Origin: Sanderia malayensis
Taxonomy: Eukaryota; Cnidaria; Scyphozoa; Semaeostomeae; Pelagiidae
NCBI GenBank assembly: GCA_013076295.1
Contig: RQOL01000516.1
Span: forward strand, 124,001-188,000
DNA: 64,000 bases
Direction of reading: 5' to 3'
This document shows, piece after piece, positions 35,278-47,665 of the stretch. Position 1 is the first letter of the stretch, and every line of letters begins with the position of its first letter. The notes under the pieces were generated by a model, which saw nothing but the letters and a program-made list of their open reading frames with translations, did not search any database and had not been told where the DNA came from. The translations under genes and the position numbers were made by a program.

Positions 35278-38261
35278 TCAATTTGTATCAAATTTTGTGG
35301 AAAGTACAAATTTGGTATGATGACTTTCTTCTTTTGCTGACTTCCCACGTTTTCTTGACTTCCCATTTTCCATTTTTGATAACTTCCCACTTCTGATGAC
35401 TTCCCACTTTTTCCTACCTTCCCACTCGTCACTTTTGATGATTTCGCAATTTTGATGCAATTTTTCAAACTCTTTCAATTTCCATCAAATTTGTGGAAAG
35501 TACAAATTTGGTGTGCTGAAATTCAATATGAAACTGCATTTTGAAATTTGCATGTTTTTGGGGCATACAACGGGGTATAAGGGGGCAACATGCAAATTTT
35601 CAAACTCGTTCAATTTGTATCAAGTTTAGTGGAAAGTACAACTTTGGTGTGTTGAATTTGAACGTGAAACTGGTTTGTGAAATTTTCATGTTTTGAGGGC
35701 ATACAAGGTTGTAAGAGGGGACAATATGCAATTTTTCAAACTCTTTCAATTTGCATCAAATTTTGTGGAAAGTGCAATCTTGGTGTGCTAAGTTTGAACA
35801 TGAAACTGGTTTTTGAAAGTTTCATGTTTTCAAACTCTTTCAATTTGCATCAAATTTTGTGGAAAGTACAGATTTGGTGTGCTGAATTTGAACATGAAAC
35901 AGGTTTTTGAAATTGCCATGTTTTGAGGGCATAAAACGGCGCAAAAAAGGGGAATATCCAATTTTTCACACTCTTTCAATTTGCATCAAATTTGTTGAAA
36001 ATACAATTTCGGTGTTATGAAATTAAATATTTAACTTGTTTTTTGAACTCTTTATGCTTTGGGGGAATAGGACGGTGTAGAAGGGGAATATGCAAATTTT
36101 CAAACTCCTTCAATTTGTATCAAATTTTGTGGAAAGTACAAATTTGGTGTGCTGAAATTGAACATGAAGCAAGTTTTTGAAATTTTCATGTTTTGAGGGC
36201 ATACAAGGTTTTAAAAAGGGGCAATATGCAATTTTTCAAACTCCTTCAATTTGTATCAAATTTTGTGGAAAGTAGAATTTTCGTATGATGACTTCCTACT
36301 TTTGCTGACTTCCCACGTTTTCCTGACTTCCCATTTTCCATTTTTGATAACTTCCCACTTCTGATGATTTCCCACTTTTTCCTGCCTTCCCATTCTTCAC
36401 TTTTGATGACTTCCCACTTTTGATGCAATTTTTCAAACTCTTTCAATTTGCATGAAATGTGAAGGTGCAAATTGGGTGTGCTGAATTTGAACATGAAACA
36501 GGTTTTTGAAATTGTCATGCTTTGAGGGCATAAAACGGCGCAAAAAAGGGGAATATCCAATTTTTCAGACTCTTTCAATTTGCATCAAATTTCGTTGAAA
36601 ATACAATTTCGGTGTTATGAAATTAAATATTTAACTTGTTTTTTGAACTCTTTATGCTTTAGGGGAATAGGACGGTGTAGAAGGGGGAATATGCAAATTT
36701 TCAAGCTCCTTCAATTTGAATCAAATTTTGTGGAAAGTACAAATTTGGTGTGCTGAATTTGAACATGAAGCTGGTTTTTGAAATTTTCATGTTTTGAGGG
36801 CATACAAGGTTGTAAAAGGGGGCAATATGCAATTTTTCAAACTCGTTCAATTTGTATTAAATTTTGCGGAAAGTACAATTTTTGTATGATGACTTCCTAC
36901 TCTTGCTGACTTCCCACGTTTTCCTGACTTCCCATTTTCCATTTTTGATAACTTCCCACTTCTGATGACTTCCTAATTTTTCCTGCCTTCCCATTCTTCA
37001 CTTTTGATGACTTCCCAACTTTTTCAAACTTCTCCAATCCGTATCAAATTTTGTGGAAAGTACACATTTGGTGTGCTGAAATCGAATATGAAGTTGGTTT
37101 CTGAAACTTTCTTGTTTTGAGGGCATAAAACGGAGTAAAAAAGGGCAATATGCATTTTTTGAAAATCGTTGAATTTGCATCAAATTTTGTGTAAAGTACA
37201 GGTTTTCTGTGCTGAATTAGAATATGAAACTGGTCTTTGAAATTTTAATCTTTTGAGGGCATAAAACGTGCTAAAAGGGGCAATATGCAATTTTTCAAGC
37301 TCGTTCAACTTGAATCAAATATTGTGGAAAGTGCATTTTCGGTGTGCTGAAATTGAGTATGAAACTTGTTTTTTGAAATTTTAATGTTTTGGGGAATGAG
37401 ACGGGGTAGTAGAAGCGGGCAATATGCAATTTTCAAACCCGTTCAATTTGTATCAAATTTTGTGGAAAGTACAATTTTGGTATGATGACTTCCCACTTCT
37501 TATGACTTCCCACTTTTGAATACTTCCCACATTTTCCTGACTTCGCACTTCCCAATATTGATGACTTCCCACTTTTGATGCAATTTTTCAAACTCGTTCG
37601 ACTTGCATCAAATTTGGCGAAAAGTACAGTTTTGGTGTGCTGAATTTGAATATGAAACTTGTTTTTGAAATTTGTATATTTTGAGGGCATACAACAGGGT
37701 AAAACGAAGCAATATCCAATTTTTCAAACTCGTTCAATGTGTATCTATATTTGTGGAAAGTACAATTTTGGTATGATGACTTCCAACTTTTGCTGATTTC
37801 CCACTTTTTCTCGACTTCCCACTTCCCACTTTTGTTGGCTTCCCACTTTTGATGACTTCCCACTTTTCCCTACCTTCCCACTCGTCACTTTTGATGGCTT
37901 CCCACTTCTGATGACTTCCCACTTTTCCCTGTCTTCCCACTCTTCCCTTTAGGTGATTTCGCAATTTTGATGCAATTTTTCAAACTCTTTCAATTTGCAT
38001 CAAATTTTGTGGAAAATACAAATTTGGTGTGTTGAATTTGAACATGAAACTAGTTTCTGAAATTTTCATGTTTTGAGGGCATAAAAGGGAGTAAAAGGGG
38101 GCAACATGCAAATTTTCAAACTCGTTCAATTGGTATCAAATTTTGTCGAAAGTACACGTTTGGTGTGCTGAATTTGAACATGAAGCTTGTTTTTGAAATT
38201 GTCATGTTTTGAGGGCATACAAGGTTGTAAGAGGGGGCAATATGCAATTTTTCAAACTCGT
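35278..38261 (+). repeat. Delta duplication, unit 1 (2,984 bp)
   Basis: Mainly B monomers with A tracts near 35,320-35,460, 36,285-36,425, 36,890-37,020, 37,490-37,580 and 37,780-37,970. 35278-36090 recurs at 38262-39080. Confidence 0.75.
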
Positions 38262-39090
38262 TCAATTTGTATCAAATTTTGTGGAAAGTACAAATTTGGT
38301 ATGATGACTTTCTTCTTTTGCTGACTTCCCACGTTTTCTTGACTTCCCATTTTCCATTTTTGATAACTTCCCACTTCTGATGACTTCCCACTTTTTCCTA
38401 CCTTCCCACTCGTCACTTTTGATGATTTCGCAATTTTGATGCAATTTTTCAAACTCTTTCAATTTCCATCAAATTTTGTGGAAAGTACAAATTTGGTGTG
38501 CTGAAATTCAATATGAAACTGCATTTTGAAATTTGCATGTTTTTGGGGCATACAACGGGGTATAAGGGGGCAACATGCAAATTTTCAAACTCGTTCAATT
38601 TGTATCAAGTTTAGTGGAAAGTACAACTTTGGTGTGTTGAATTTGAACGTGAAACTGGTTTGTGAAATTTTCATGTTTTGAGGGCATACAAGGTTGTAAG
38701 AGGGGGCAATATGCAATTTTTCAAACTCTTTCAATTTGCATCAAATTTTGTGGAAAGTGCAATCTTGGTGTGCTAAGTTTGAACATGAAACTGGTTTTTG
38801 AAAGTTTCATGTTTTCAAACTCTTTCAATTTGCATCAAATTTTGTGGAAAGTACAGATTTGGTGTGCTGAATTTGAACATGAAACAGGTTTTTGAAATTG
38901 CCATATTTTGAGGGCATAAAACGGCGCAAAAAAGGGGAATATCCAATTTTTCACACTCTTTCAATTTGCATCAAATTTGTTGAAAATACAATTTCGGTGT
39001 TATGAAATTAAATATTTAACTTGTTTTTTAAACTCTTTATGCTTTGGGGGAATAGGACGGTGTAGAAGGGGGAATATGCAAATTTTCAAA
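38262..39090 (+). repeat. Delta duplication, partial unit 2
   Basis: Diverges after GTGTAGAAGGGGGAATATG, where the next monomer begins CAAACTCGTACAATTTGC instead of CAAACTCCTTCAATTTG. Confidence 0.75.
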
Positions 39091-40720
39091 CTCGTACAAT
39101 TTGCATCAAATTTGGTGGAAAGTACAAATTTGGTGTGCTGAATTTGAGCATGAAGCTGGTTTTTGAATTTTTCATGTTTTCAGGGCATACCAGGTTGTAA
39201 AAGGGGGCAATATGCAATTTTTCAAACTCGTTCAATTTGTATCAAATTTTGTGGAAAATAGAATTTTCGTATGATGACTTCCTACTTTTGCTGACTTTCC
39301 ACGTTTTCCTGACTTCCCATTTTCCATTTTTGATAACTTCCCACTTCTGATGATTTCCCACTTTTTCCTGCCTTCCCATTCTTCACTTTTGATGACTTCC
39401 CACTTTTGATGCAATTTTTCAAACTCTTTCAATTTGCATCAAATTTTGTGGAAGGTGCAAATTTGGTGTGCTGAATTTGAACATGAAACAGGTTTTTGAA
39501 AGTGTCTTGTTTTCAGGGCATAAAACGGCCCAAAAAAAGGGAATATCTAATTTTTCAGACTCTTTCAATTTGCATCAAATTTCGTTGAAAATACAACTTC
39601 GGTATTATAAAATTAAATATTTAACTTGTTTTTTGAACTCCTTATGCTTTGGGGGAATAGGACGGTGTAGAAGGGGGAATATGGAAATTTTCGAACTCCT
39701 TCAATTTGTATCAAATTTTGTGGAAAGTACAAATTTGGTATGCTGAATTTGAACATGAAGCTGGTTTTTGAAATTTTCATGTTTTGAGGCCATACAAGGT
39801 TGTAAAAGGGGGCAATATGCAATTTTTCAAACTCGTTCAATTTGTATCAAATTTTGTGGAAAGTACAATTTTGGTATGATGACTTCCTACTTTTGCTGAC
39901 TTCCCACGTTTTCCTGACTTCCCATTTTCCATTTTTGATAACTTCCCACTTCTGATGATTTCCCACTTTTTCCTGCCTTCCCATTCTTCACTTTTGATGA
40001 CTTCTCAACTTTTTCAAACTTCTCCAATCCGCATCAAATTTTTTTGGAAAGTACACATTTGGAGTGCTGAAATCGAATATGAAGTTGGTTTCTGAAACTT
40101 TCTTGTTTTGAGGGCATAAAACGGAGCAAAAAAGGGCAATATGCATTTTTTGAAAATCGTTGAATTTGCTTCAAATCTTGTGGAAAGTACAGGTTTTCTG
40201 TGCTGAATTAGAATATGAAACTGGTTTTTGAAATTTTAATCTTTTGAGGGCATAAAACGTGCTAAAAGGGGCAATATGCAATTTTTCAAGCTCGTTCAAC
40301 TTGCATCAAATATTGTGGAAAGTGCATTTTCGGTGTACTGAAATTGAATATGAAACTTGTTTTTTGAAATTTTAATGTTTTGGGGAATGAGACGGGGTAG
40401 TAGAAACAGGCAATATGAAATTTTCAAACCCGCTCGATTTGCATCAAATGGCGTGGAAGGTACAATTTTGGTATGATGACTTCCCACTTTTGCTGACTTC
40501 CCACTTCCCACTTTTGACGATTTGCCACATTTAATGCAATTTTTCAAACTCGTTCTATTTGCATCAAATGTTGTGGAGAGTACAATTTTGGGTTTGCTGA
40601 AGTTGAATACGAAACTGGTCTTTGAAATTTGTATATTTTGAGGGCATACAACGTGGTAAAACGAAGCAATGTGCAATTTTTCAAACTCGTTCAATGTGTA
40701 TCAATATTTGTGTAAAGTAC
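39091..40720 (+). repeat. B-rich block matching 21.8-22.8 kb
   Basis: Shares GAGCATGAAGCTGG, CATACCAGGTTG and CATCAAATGGCGTGGAAGG with 21,815-22,800 but carries about 0.6 kb extra (39,430-39,990). A tracts near 39,270-39,410, 39,880-40,020 and 40,475-40,530. Confidence 0.75.
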
Positions 40721-41657
40721 AAATTTAGTATGATGACTTCCTACTTTTGCTGACTCCCCACGTTTTCTTGACTTCCCATTTCCATTTTTGATAACTTCCC
40801 ACTTCTGATGACTTCCCACTTTTTCCTACCTTCCCACTCGTCACTTTTAATGATTTCGCAATTTTGATGCAATTTTTCAAACTCTTTCAATTTTCATCAA
40901 ATTTTGTGGAAAGTACAAATTTGGTGTGCTGAATTTCAATATGAAACTGGATTTTGAAATTTGCATGTTTTTGGGGCATACAACGGGGTATAAGGGGGCA
41001 ACATGCAAATTTTCAAACTCGTTCAATTTGTATCAAATTTTGTGGAAAGTACAAGGTTGGTGTGCTGAATTTGAACATGAAGCTTGTTTTTGAAATTTTC
41101 ATGTTTTGAGGGCATACAAGGTTGTAAGAGGGGGCAATATGCAATTTTTCAAACTCGTTCAATGTGTATCAATATTTGTGTAAAGTACAATTTTGGTATG
41201 ATTACTTCCAACTTTTGCTGATTTCCCACTTTTTCTGCACTTCCCATTTCCCACTTTTGATGGCTTCCCACTTCTGATGACTTTCCACTTTTCCCTGTCT
41301 TCCCACTTTTCCCTTTTGATGATTTCGCAATTTTGATGCAAATTTTCAAACTCTTTCAATTTGCATCAAATTTTGTGGAAAATACAAATTTGGTGTGTTG
41401 AATTTGAACATGAAACTAGTTTCTGAAATTTTCATGTTTTGAGGGCATAAAAGGGAGTAAAAGGGGGCAACATGCAAATTTTCAAACTCGTTCAATTTGT
41501 ATCAAATTTTGTCGAAAGTGCACGTTTGGTGTGCTGAATTTGAACATGAACCTTGTTTTTGAAATTTTCATGTTTTGAGGGCATACAAGGTTGTAAGAGG
41601 GGGCAATATGCAATTTTTCAAACTCGTTCAATTTGTATCAAATTTTGTGGAAAGTAC
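40721..41657 (+). repeat. 0.94 kb tandem duplication, copy 1
   Basis: AAATTTAGTATGATGACTTC at 40721 recurs at 41658, and the A and B sequence after both points agrees for about 0.4 kb. The unit holds B, A (41,200-41,340) and B. Confidence 0.75.
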
Positions 41658-42480
41658 AAATTTAGTATGATGACTTCCTACTTTTGCTGACTCCCCACGT
41701 TTTCTTGACTTCCCATTTCCATTTTTGATAACTTCCCACTTCTGATGACTTCCCACTTTTTCCTACCTTCCCACTCGTCACTTTTAATGATTTCGCAATT
41801 TTGATGCAATTTTTCAAACTCTTTCAATTTCCATCAAATTTTGTGGAAAGTACAAATTTGGTGTGCTGAATTTCAATATGAAACTGGATTTTGAAATTTG
41901 CATGTTTTTGGGGCATACAACGGGGTATAAGGGGGCAACATGCAAATTTTCAAACTCGTTCAATTTGTATCAAATTTTGTGGAAAGTACAAGGCTGGTGT
42001 GCTGAATTTGAACATGAAGCTTGTTTTTGAGATTTTCATGTTTTGAGGGCATACAAGGTTGTAAGAGGGGGCAATATGTAATTTTTCAAACTCGTTCAAT
42101 TTGTATCAAATTTTGTGGAAAGTACAATTTTGGTATGATGACTTCCTACTTTTGCTGACTTCCCACCTTTTCTTGACTTCCCATTTTCCATTTTTGATAA
42201 CTTCCCATTTCTGATGACTTCCCCCATTTCCTGCCTTCCCACTCTTCACTTTTGATGATTTCGCAAATTTTGATGCAATTTTTCAAACTCTTTGATTTTG
42301 CATCAAATTTGGCGAAAAGTACAGTTTTGGTGTGCTGAGTTTGAATATGAAACTGGCTCTTGAAATTTTCATGTTTTGTGGGCATACAACCGGGTAGAAC
42401 GGGGCAATATGAAATTTTTCAAACCCGTTCAATGTGTATCACTAATTGTGGAAACTACAATTTTGGTATCATGACTTCCA
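41658..42480 (+). repeat. 0.94 kb duplication copy 2 running into gamma sequence
   Basis: From about 42,060 it is the gamma unit found at 23,230-23,650 (offset 18,830 bp), with CCCCCATTTCC in place of CCCCCTTTTCC. Confidence 0.75.
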
Positions 42481-43650
42481 ACTTTTGCTGACTTCCCACT
42501 TCCCAGTTTTGATGACTTCCCATTTCTAATGACTTCCCACTTTTTCCTGCCTTCCCACTCTTCCCTTTTGATGAATTGGCAATTTTGATGAATTCGCAAT
42601 TTGCATCAAGTTTAGTGGAAAGTACAATCTTGGTGTGCTAAGTTTGAACATGAAACTGGTTTTTGAAAGTTTCATGTTTTCAAACTCTTTCAATTTGCAT
42701 CAATTTTTGTGGAAAGTGCAATCTTGGTGTGCTAAGTTTGAACATGAGACTGGTTTTTGAAAGTTTCATGTTTTCAAACTCTTTCAATTTGCATCAAATT
42801 TTGTGGAAAGTACAGATTTGGTGTGCTGAATTTGAACATGAAACAGGTTTTTGAAATTGCCATGTTTTGAGGGCATAAAACGGCGCAAAAAAGGGGAATA
42901 TCCAATTTTTCACACTCTTTCAATTTGCATCAAATTTGTTGAAAATACAATTTCGGTGTTATGAAATTAAATATTTAATTTGTTTTTTAAACTCTTTATT
43001 CTTTGGGGGAATAGGACGGTGTAGAAGGGGGAATATGCAAATTTTCAAACTCGTGCAATTTGCATCAAGTTTAGTGGAAAGTACAATCTTGGTGTGCTAA
43101 GTTTGAACATGAAACTGGTTTTTGAAAGTTTCATGTTTTCAAACTCTTTCAATTTGAATCAATTTTTGTGGAAAGTGCAATCTTGGTGTGCTAAGTTTGA
43201 ACATGAGACTGGTTTTTGAAAGTTTCATGTTTTGAAACTCTTTCAATTTGCATCAAATTTTGTGGAAAGTACAGATTTGGTGTGCTGAATTTGAACATGA
43301 AACAGGTTTTTGAAGTTGCCATGTTTTGAGGGCATAAAACGGCGCAAAGAAGGGGAATATCCAATTTTTCAGACTTTTTCAATTTGCATCAAATTTCGTT
43401 GAAAATACAATTTCGGTGTTATTAAATTAATGATTAAACTTCTTTTTTGAACTCTTTATGCTTTGGGGGAATAGGACGGTGTAGTAGGGGGAATATGCAA
43501 ATTTTCAAACCCGTTCAATGTGTATCAAATTTGGTGGAAAGTACATATTTGTATCATGATTTCCCACTTCTGCTCACTTCCCACTTTTTCTTGATATTTC
43601 ACTTCCCACTTTTGACGACTTCCCTCTTTTGGTGACTTCCCACTTTTTGT
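42481..43650 (+). repeat. Second copy of the window start, with extra B
   Basis: Starts like position 1. The 94 bp short B form occurs twice instead of three times near 42,600-42,790. An additional B stretch with two more short forms follows (43,070-43,240). Net length is 365 bp more than 1-805. Confidence 0.8.
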
Positions 43651-43875
43651 CAGATAAAGTGGGTTTCTCTCAGATAAAGTCGGTTTTCCTCAATATAATT
43701 ATTCCGTTGGAGCTCGTTTGTTTTTTTCCAAAGTTAACGCCCGTGACAATAGCTGTAGGAAGAGTGGATATGATAATTCATGTATGCTTTATTGAGATTC
43801 TGTTCATACTTTGTGATTTCCGCTTGCCTTATCTATGGGAAGCGAATGTCGCCATAATCATATAAAACCACTCTT
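43651..43875 (+). repeat. Module C copy 21 (long form)
   Basis: Counterpart of C1 at +42,845. GTGATTTCCGC replaces GTGATGTCCGC. Open frame. Confidence 0.85.
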
Positions 43876-43995
43876 GGTAGATTCCCATTTCCCACTTTTG
43901 GTGACTTCCCACTTCTGCTGACGTCCCACTTTTTCTTGACACTCCACTTCCCACTTTTGACGACTTCCCCCTTTTGGGGACTTCCCACTTTTTCT

Positions 43996-44220
43996 CAGAT
44001 AAAGTGGGTTTTTCTCAGATAAAGTTGGTTTTCCTCAATATAATTATTCCGATGGAGCTCATTTGTTTTTTTCCAAATTTAACGCCCGTGACAATAGCTG
44101 TAGGAAGAGTGGATATGATAATTCATGTATGCTTTATTGAGATTCTGTTCATACTTTGTGATGTCCGCTTGCCTTATCTATGGGAAGCGAATGTCGCCAT
44201 AATCATATAAATCCACTCTT
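43996..44220 (+). repeat. Module C copy 22 (long form)
   Basis: Counterpart of C2, right end TATAAATCCACT. Open frame. Confidence 0.85.
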
Positions 44221-44339
44221 GGTAGATTCCCATTTCCCACTTTTGGTGACTTCCCACTTCTGCTGACGTCCCACTTTTTCTTGACACTCCACTTCCCACT
44301 TTTGACGACTTCCCCCTTTTGGGACTTCCCACTTTTTCT

Positions 44340-44565
44340 CAGATAAAGTGGGTTTTTCTCAGATAAAGTTGGTTTTCCTCAATATAATTATTCCGATGGA
44401 GCTCATTTGTTTTTTTTCCAATTTTAACGCCCATGACACTAGGTGTAAGAAAAGTGGATACGATAATTCGTGTATGCTTTATTGAGATTCTGTTCATACT
44501 TTGTGATGTCCGCTTGCCTTATCTATGGGAAGCGAAAGTCACCATAATCAGATAAACCCACTTTT
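44340..44565 (+). repeat. Module C copy 23 (long form, frame broken)
   Basis: Counterpart of C3, sharing its TTTTTTTTCCAATTTTAACG break and the intact AAACCCACTTTT end. Confidence 0.85.
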
Positions 44566-46400
44566 GGTAGCTTCCCACTTCCCACTCTTGGTGACTTCCC
44601 ACGTTTGATGACTTCCCACTTTTTCCTGTCTTCCCACTTCGCACCTTTGATGACTTCCCACTTTTGATGCCATTTTTCAAACTCTTTCAATTTCCATCAA
44701 ATTCTGTGGAAAATACAATTTTGGTGTGTTGAATTGACAAGGAAGCTCGCTTTTGTAATTTTCATGCTTTGAGGGCATACCAGGTTGAAAAAGGGGGCAA
44801 TATGCAAGTTTTCAAACTCGTTCAATTTGTATCAAATTTTGTGGAAAGTACAATTTTGGTATGATGACTTCCCACTTTGCTGACTTCCCACTTTTTCTTG
44901 ACTTCCCACTTCCCAATTTTGATGACTTCCCACTTTTGCCTGACTTCCCACTTCCCATTTTTGACGATTTGCAACATTTGATGCAATTTTTCAAACTCGT
45001 TCAATTTGCATCAAATTCTGTGGAAAGTACATTTTTGGTATGATGACTTCTCACTTTTTATGACTTCCCACTTTTTCCTGACTTCCCACTTCCCACTTTT
45101 GATGACTTCCCACTTTTGATGCCATTTTTCAAACTCGTTCAATTTGTATCAAATTTTGTGGAAAGTACAATTTTGGTGTCCTAAGTTTGAACATGAAGCT
45201 GGTTTTTGAAATTTTCATGTTTTTGGGGCATACAACGGGGTATAAGGGGGCAATATGCAATTTTTCAAACTCGTTCAATTTGTATGAAATTTTGTGGAAC
45301 ATACAATTTTGGTATGATGACTTCCTACTTTTGTTCACTTCCCACGTTTTCCTGACTTCCCATTTTCCATTTTTGATAACTTCCCACTTCTGATGACTTC
45401 CCACTTTTTCCTGCCTTCCCACTCTTCACTTTTGATGACTTCCCACTTTTGATTTCAAACATTTTCAATTTGCATCAAATTTTGTGCAAAGTACAAATTT
45501 GGTGTGCTGAATTTCAAAAAGAAGCTGGTTTTTGTAATTTTCATGCTTTGAGGGCATACAAGGTTGAAAAAGGGGGCAATATGCAAGATTTCAAATTTGT
45601 TCGATTTGTATCAAATTTTGTGGAAAGTACAATTTTGGTATGATGACTTCCCACTTTGTTGACTTCCCACTTTTTCCTGACTTCCACTTTCCAATTTTTA
45701 TGACTTCCCACTTTTGCCTGACTTCCCACTTCCCACTTTTGACGATTTGCAACATTTGATGCAATTTTTCAAACTCGTTCAATTTGCATCAAATTCTGTG
45801 GAAAGTACAATTTTGGTATGATGACATCCCACTTCTGGTGACCTCCCACTTTTCCCTGCCTTCCCACCCTTCACTTTTGATGAGTTCCCACTTTTGATTC
45901 CATTTTTTCAAACTCTTTCAATTTGCATCAAATTTTGTGGACAGTACAAATTTGGTGTGCTGAAATTGGACATGAAACGGGTTTTTGAAATTCTCATGTT
46001 TTCAGGGCATATAACGGGGTAAAAAAGGAGAATATCCCATTTTTGAACTTCTTTGAATTTGCATGAAACTTTGTGGAAAGTACAATTTTGGTATGATGAC
46101 TTCCCACTCTGCTGACTTCCCACTTTTTCTTGACTTCCCACTTTCCAATTTTTATGACTTCCCACTTTTGCCTGACTTCACACTTCCCACTTTTGACGAT
46201 TTGCAACATTTGATGCAATTTTTCAAACTCGTTCAATTTGCATCAAATTCTGTGGAAAGTATATTTTTGGTATGATGACTTCCCACTTCTTATGACTTCC
46301 CACTTTTTCCTCACTTCCCACTTCCCACTTTTGATGACTTCCCACTATTGAATACTTCCCACATTTTCCTTACTTCGCACTTCCCAATATTGATGACTTC
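44566..46400 (+). repeat. A/B mosaic, second copy of 1.7-3.4 kb
   Basis: Follows 1721-3400 monomer by monomer at +42,843 to +42,845. From about 46,100 it has roughly 83 bp of additional A sequence. Confidence 0.8.
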
Positions 46401-47033
46401 CCACTTTTGTTGCAATTTTTCAACTCTTTCAATTTGCATCAAACTTTGTGGAAAGTACAATTTTGGTATGATGACTTCCCACTTCTGATGACTTCCCACT
46501 TTTTCTTCACTTCCCAGATTCGACTTTTGATCACTTCCCACTTTTGATAATTTCCCACTTTACCTCTCTTCGCACTTCCCACTTTTGACGACTTCCAATT
46601 TTTAATGCAAGTTTTCCATCTCTTTTAATTTGCACCAAATTTTGTGGAAAATACAAATATGGTGTGGTGAATTTGAATATGACACTGGTTTTTGAAATTT
46701 CCATGCTTTGAGGGCATAAAGTGGCATTATGCAATTTTTCAAACTCGTTGAATTTGCATCAAATTTGGTGGAAAATACAATTTTGCTATGATGATTTCCC
46801 ACTTTTGATAGCTTCCCATTTTTGATGCAATTTTTCAACTCTTTCAATTTGCATCAAACTTTGTGGAAAGTACAATTTTGGTATGATGACTTTCCACTTC
46901 TGATGACTTCCCACTTTTTCTTGACTTTCCATTTTCCACTTTTGATGACTTCCCATATTTGATGACTTCCCACTTTACCTGACTTCCCACTCCCCACTTT
47001 TGACGACCTCCTACTTTTGGTGGCTTCCCACTT
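46400..47033 (+). repeat. Patchwork of alpha fragments
   Basis: 3.4 kb-type sequence changes to 5.5 kb-type at CTTCCCACTTTTTC near 46,500, back to 3.5 kb-type at TTTTGATGCAATTTTTCAA near 46,825, then to 26.9 kb-type near 46,910. Each switch sits in an A or A/B junction shared by all types. Confidence 0.7.
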
Positions 47034-47118
47034 TTAGTAATATTCAAATTTTCCATCTCGTTCAAGTTGGAAATATGCCATAGTAAATATAGTACAAACA
47101 GTACAAATATAAAAATAC
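47034..47118 (+). repeat. Module D copy 15
   Basis: Alpha D (ATGCCATAG). Instead of a short C it is followed by a beta C, so this is an alpha-beta hybrid. Confidence 0.8.
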
Positions 47119-47241
47119 AATTTTGGTATGATGACTTCCCACCTTTGCTGACTTCCCACTTTTGATGACTTCTCAATTTTTTTTGACTTTCCACTTCCCA
47201 GTTTTGACGACTTCCGAGTTTTGGTCACTTTCCTTTTTTTT

Positions 47242-47465
47242 CAGATAAAGTGGGTTTTTCTCAGATAAAGTCGGTTTTCCTCTATATAATTATTCCTTTT
47301 AAGCTTGTTTACTTCTTTTAAATTTAGCGCCTGTGACACTAGCTGTAGGAAGAGTGGATATGAGAATTCATGTATGCTTTATGGAGACTCTCTTCATACT
47401 CTGTGTTGTCCGCTTGCCCTATCCATGGGGTTGGAATGTCACGATAATCAGATAAACTTATTTTT
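47242..47465 (+). repeat. Module C copy 24 (beta subtype)
   Basis: Like C9-C11 but with AAAGTGGG restored in the first repeat and TAGCTGTAGG. Frame still interrupted at TTTTAAGCTTG. Confidence 0.85.
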
Positions 47466-47580
47466 AGTAATTCCCCATCTTCCACCTTCGGTGACTTCCC
47501 ACTATTCATAACTTTCCATATTTTCTTGATATCCCACTTTCCACTTTTGACGACCTCCTACTTTTGGTGACTTCCCACTT

Positions 47581-47665
47581 TTAGTAATATTCAAATTTTC
47601 CAACTCCTTCAATATCGAAATATACAATAGTAAATATAGTACAAACAGTACAAATACAAAAATAC
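47581..47665 (+). repeat. Module D copy 16
   Basis: Beta type D with TCAATATCGAAATATAC. Confidence 0.8.
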
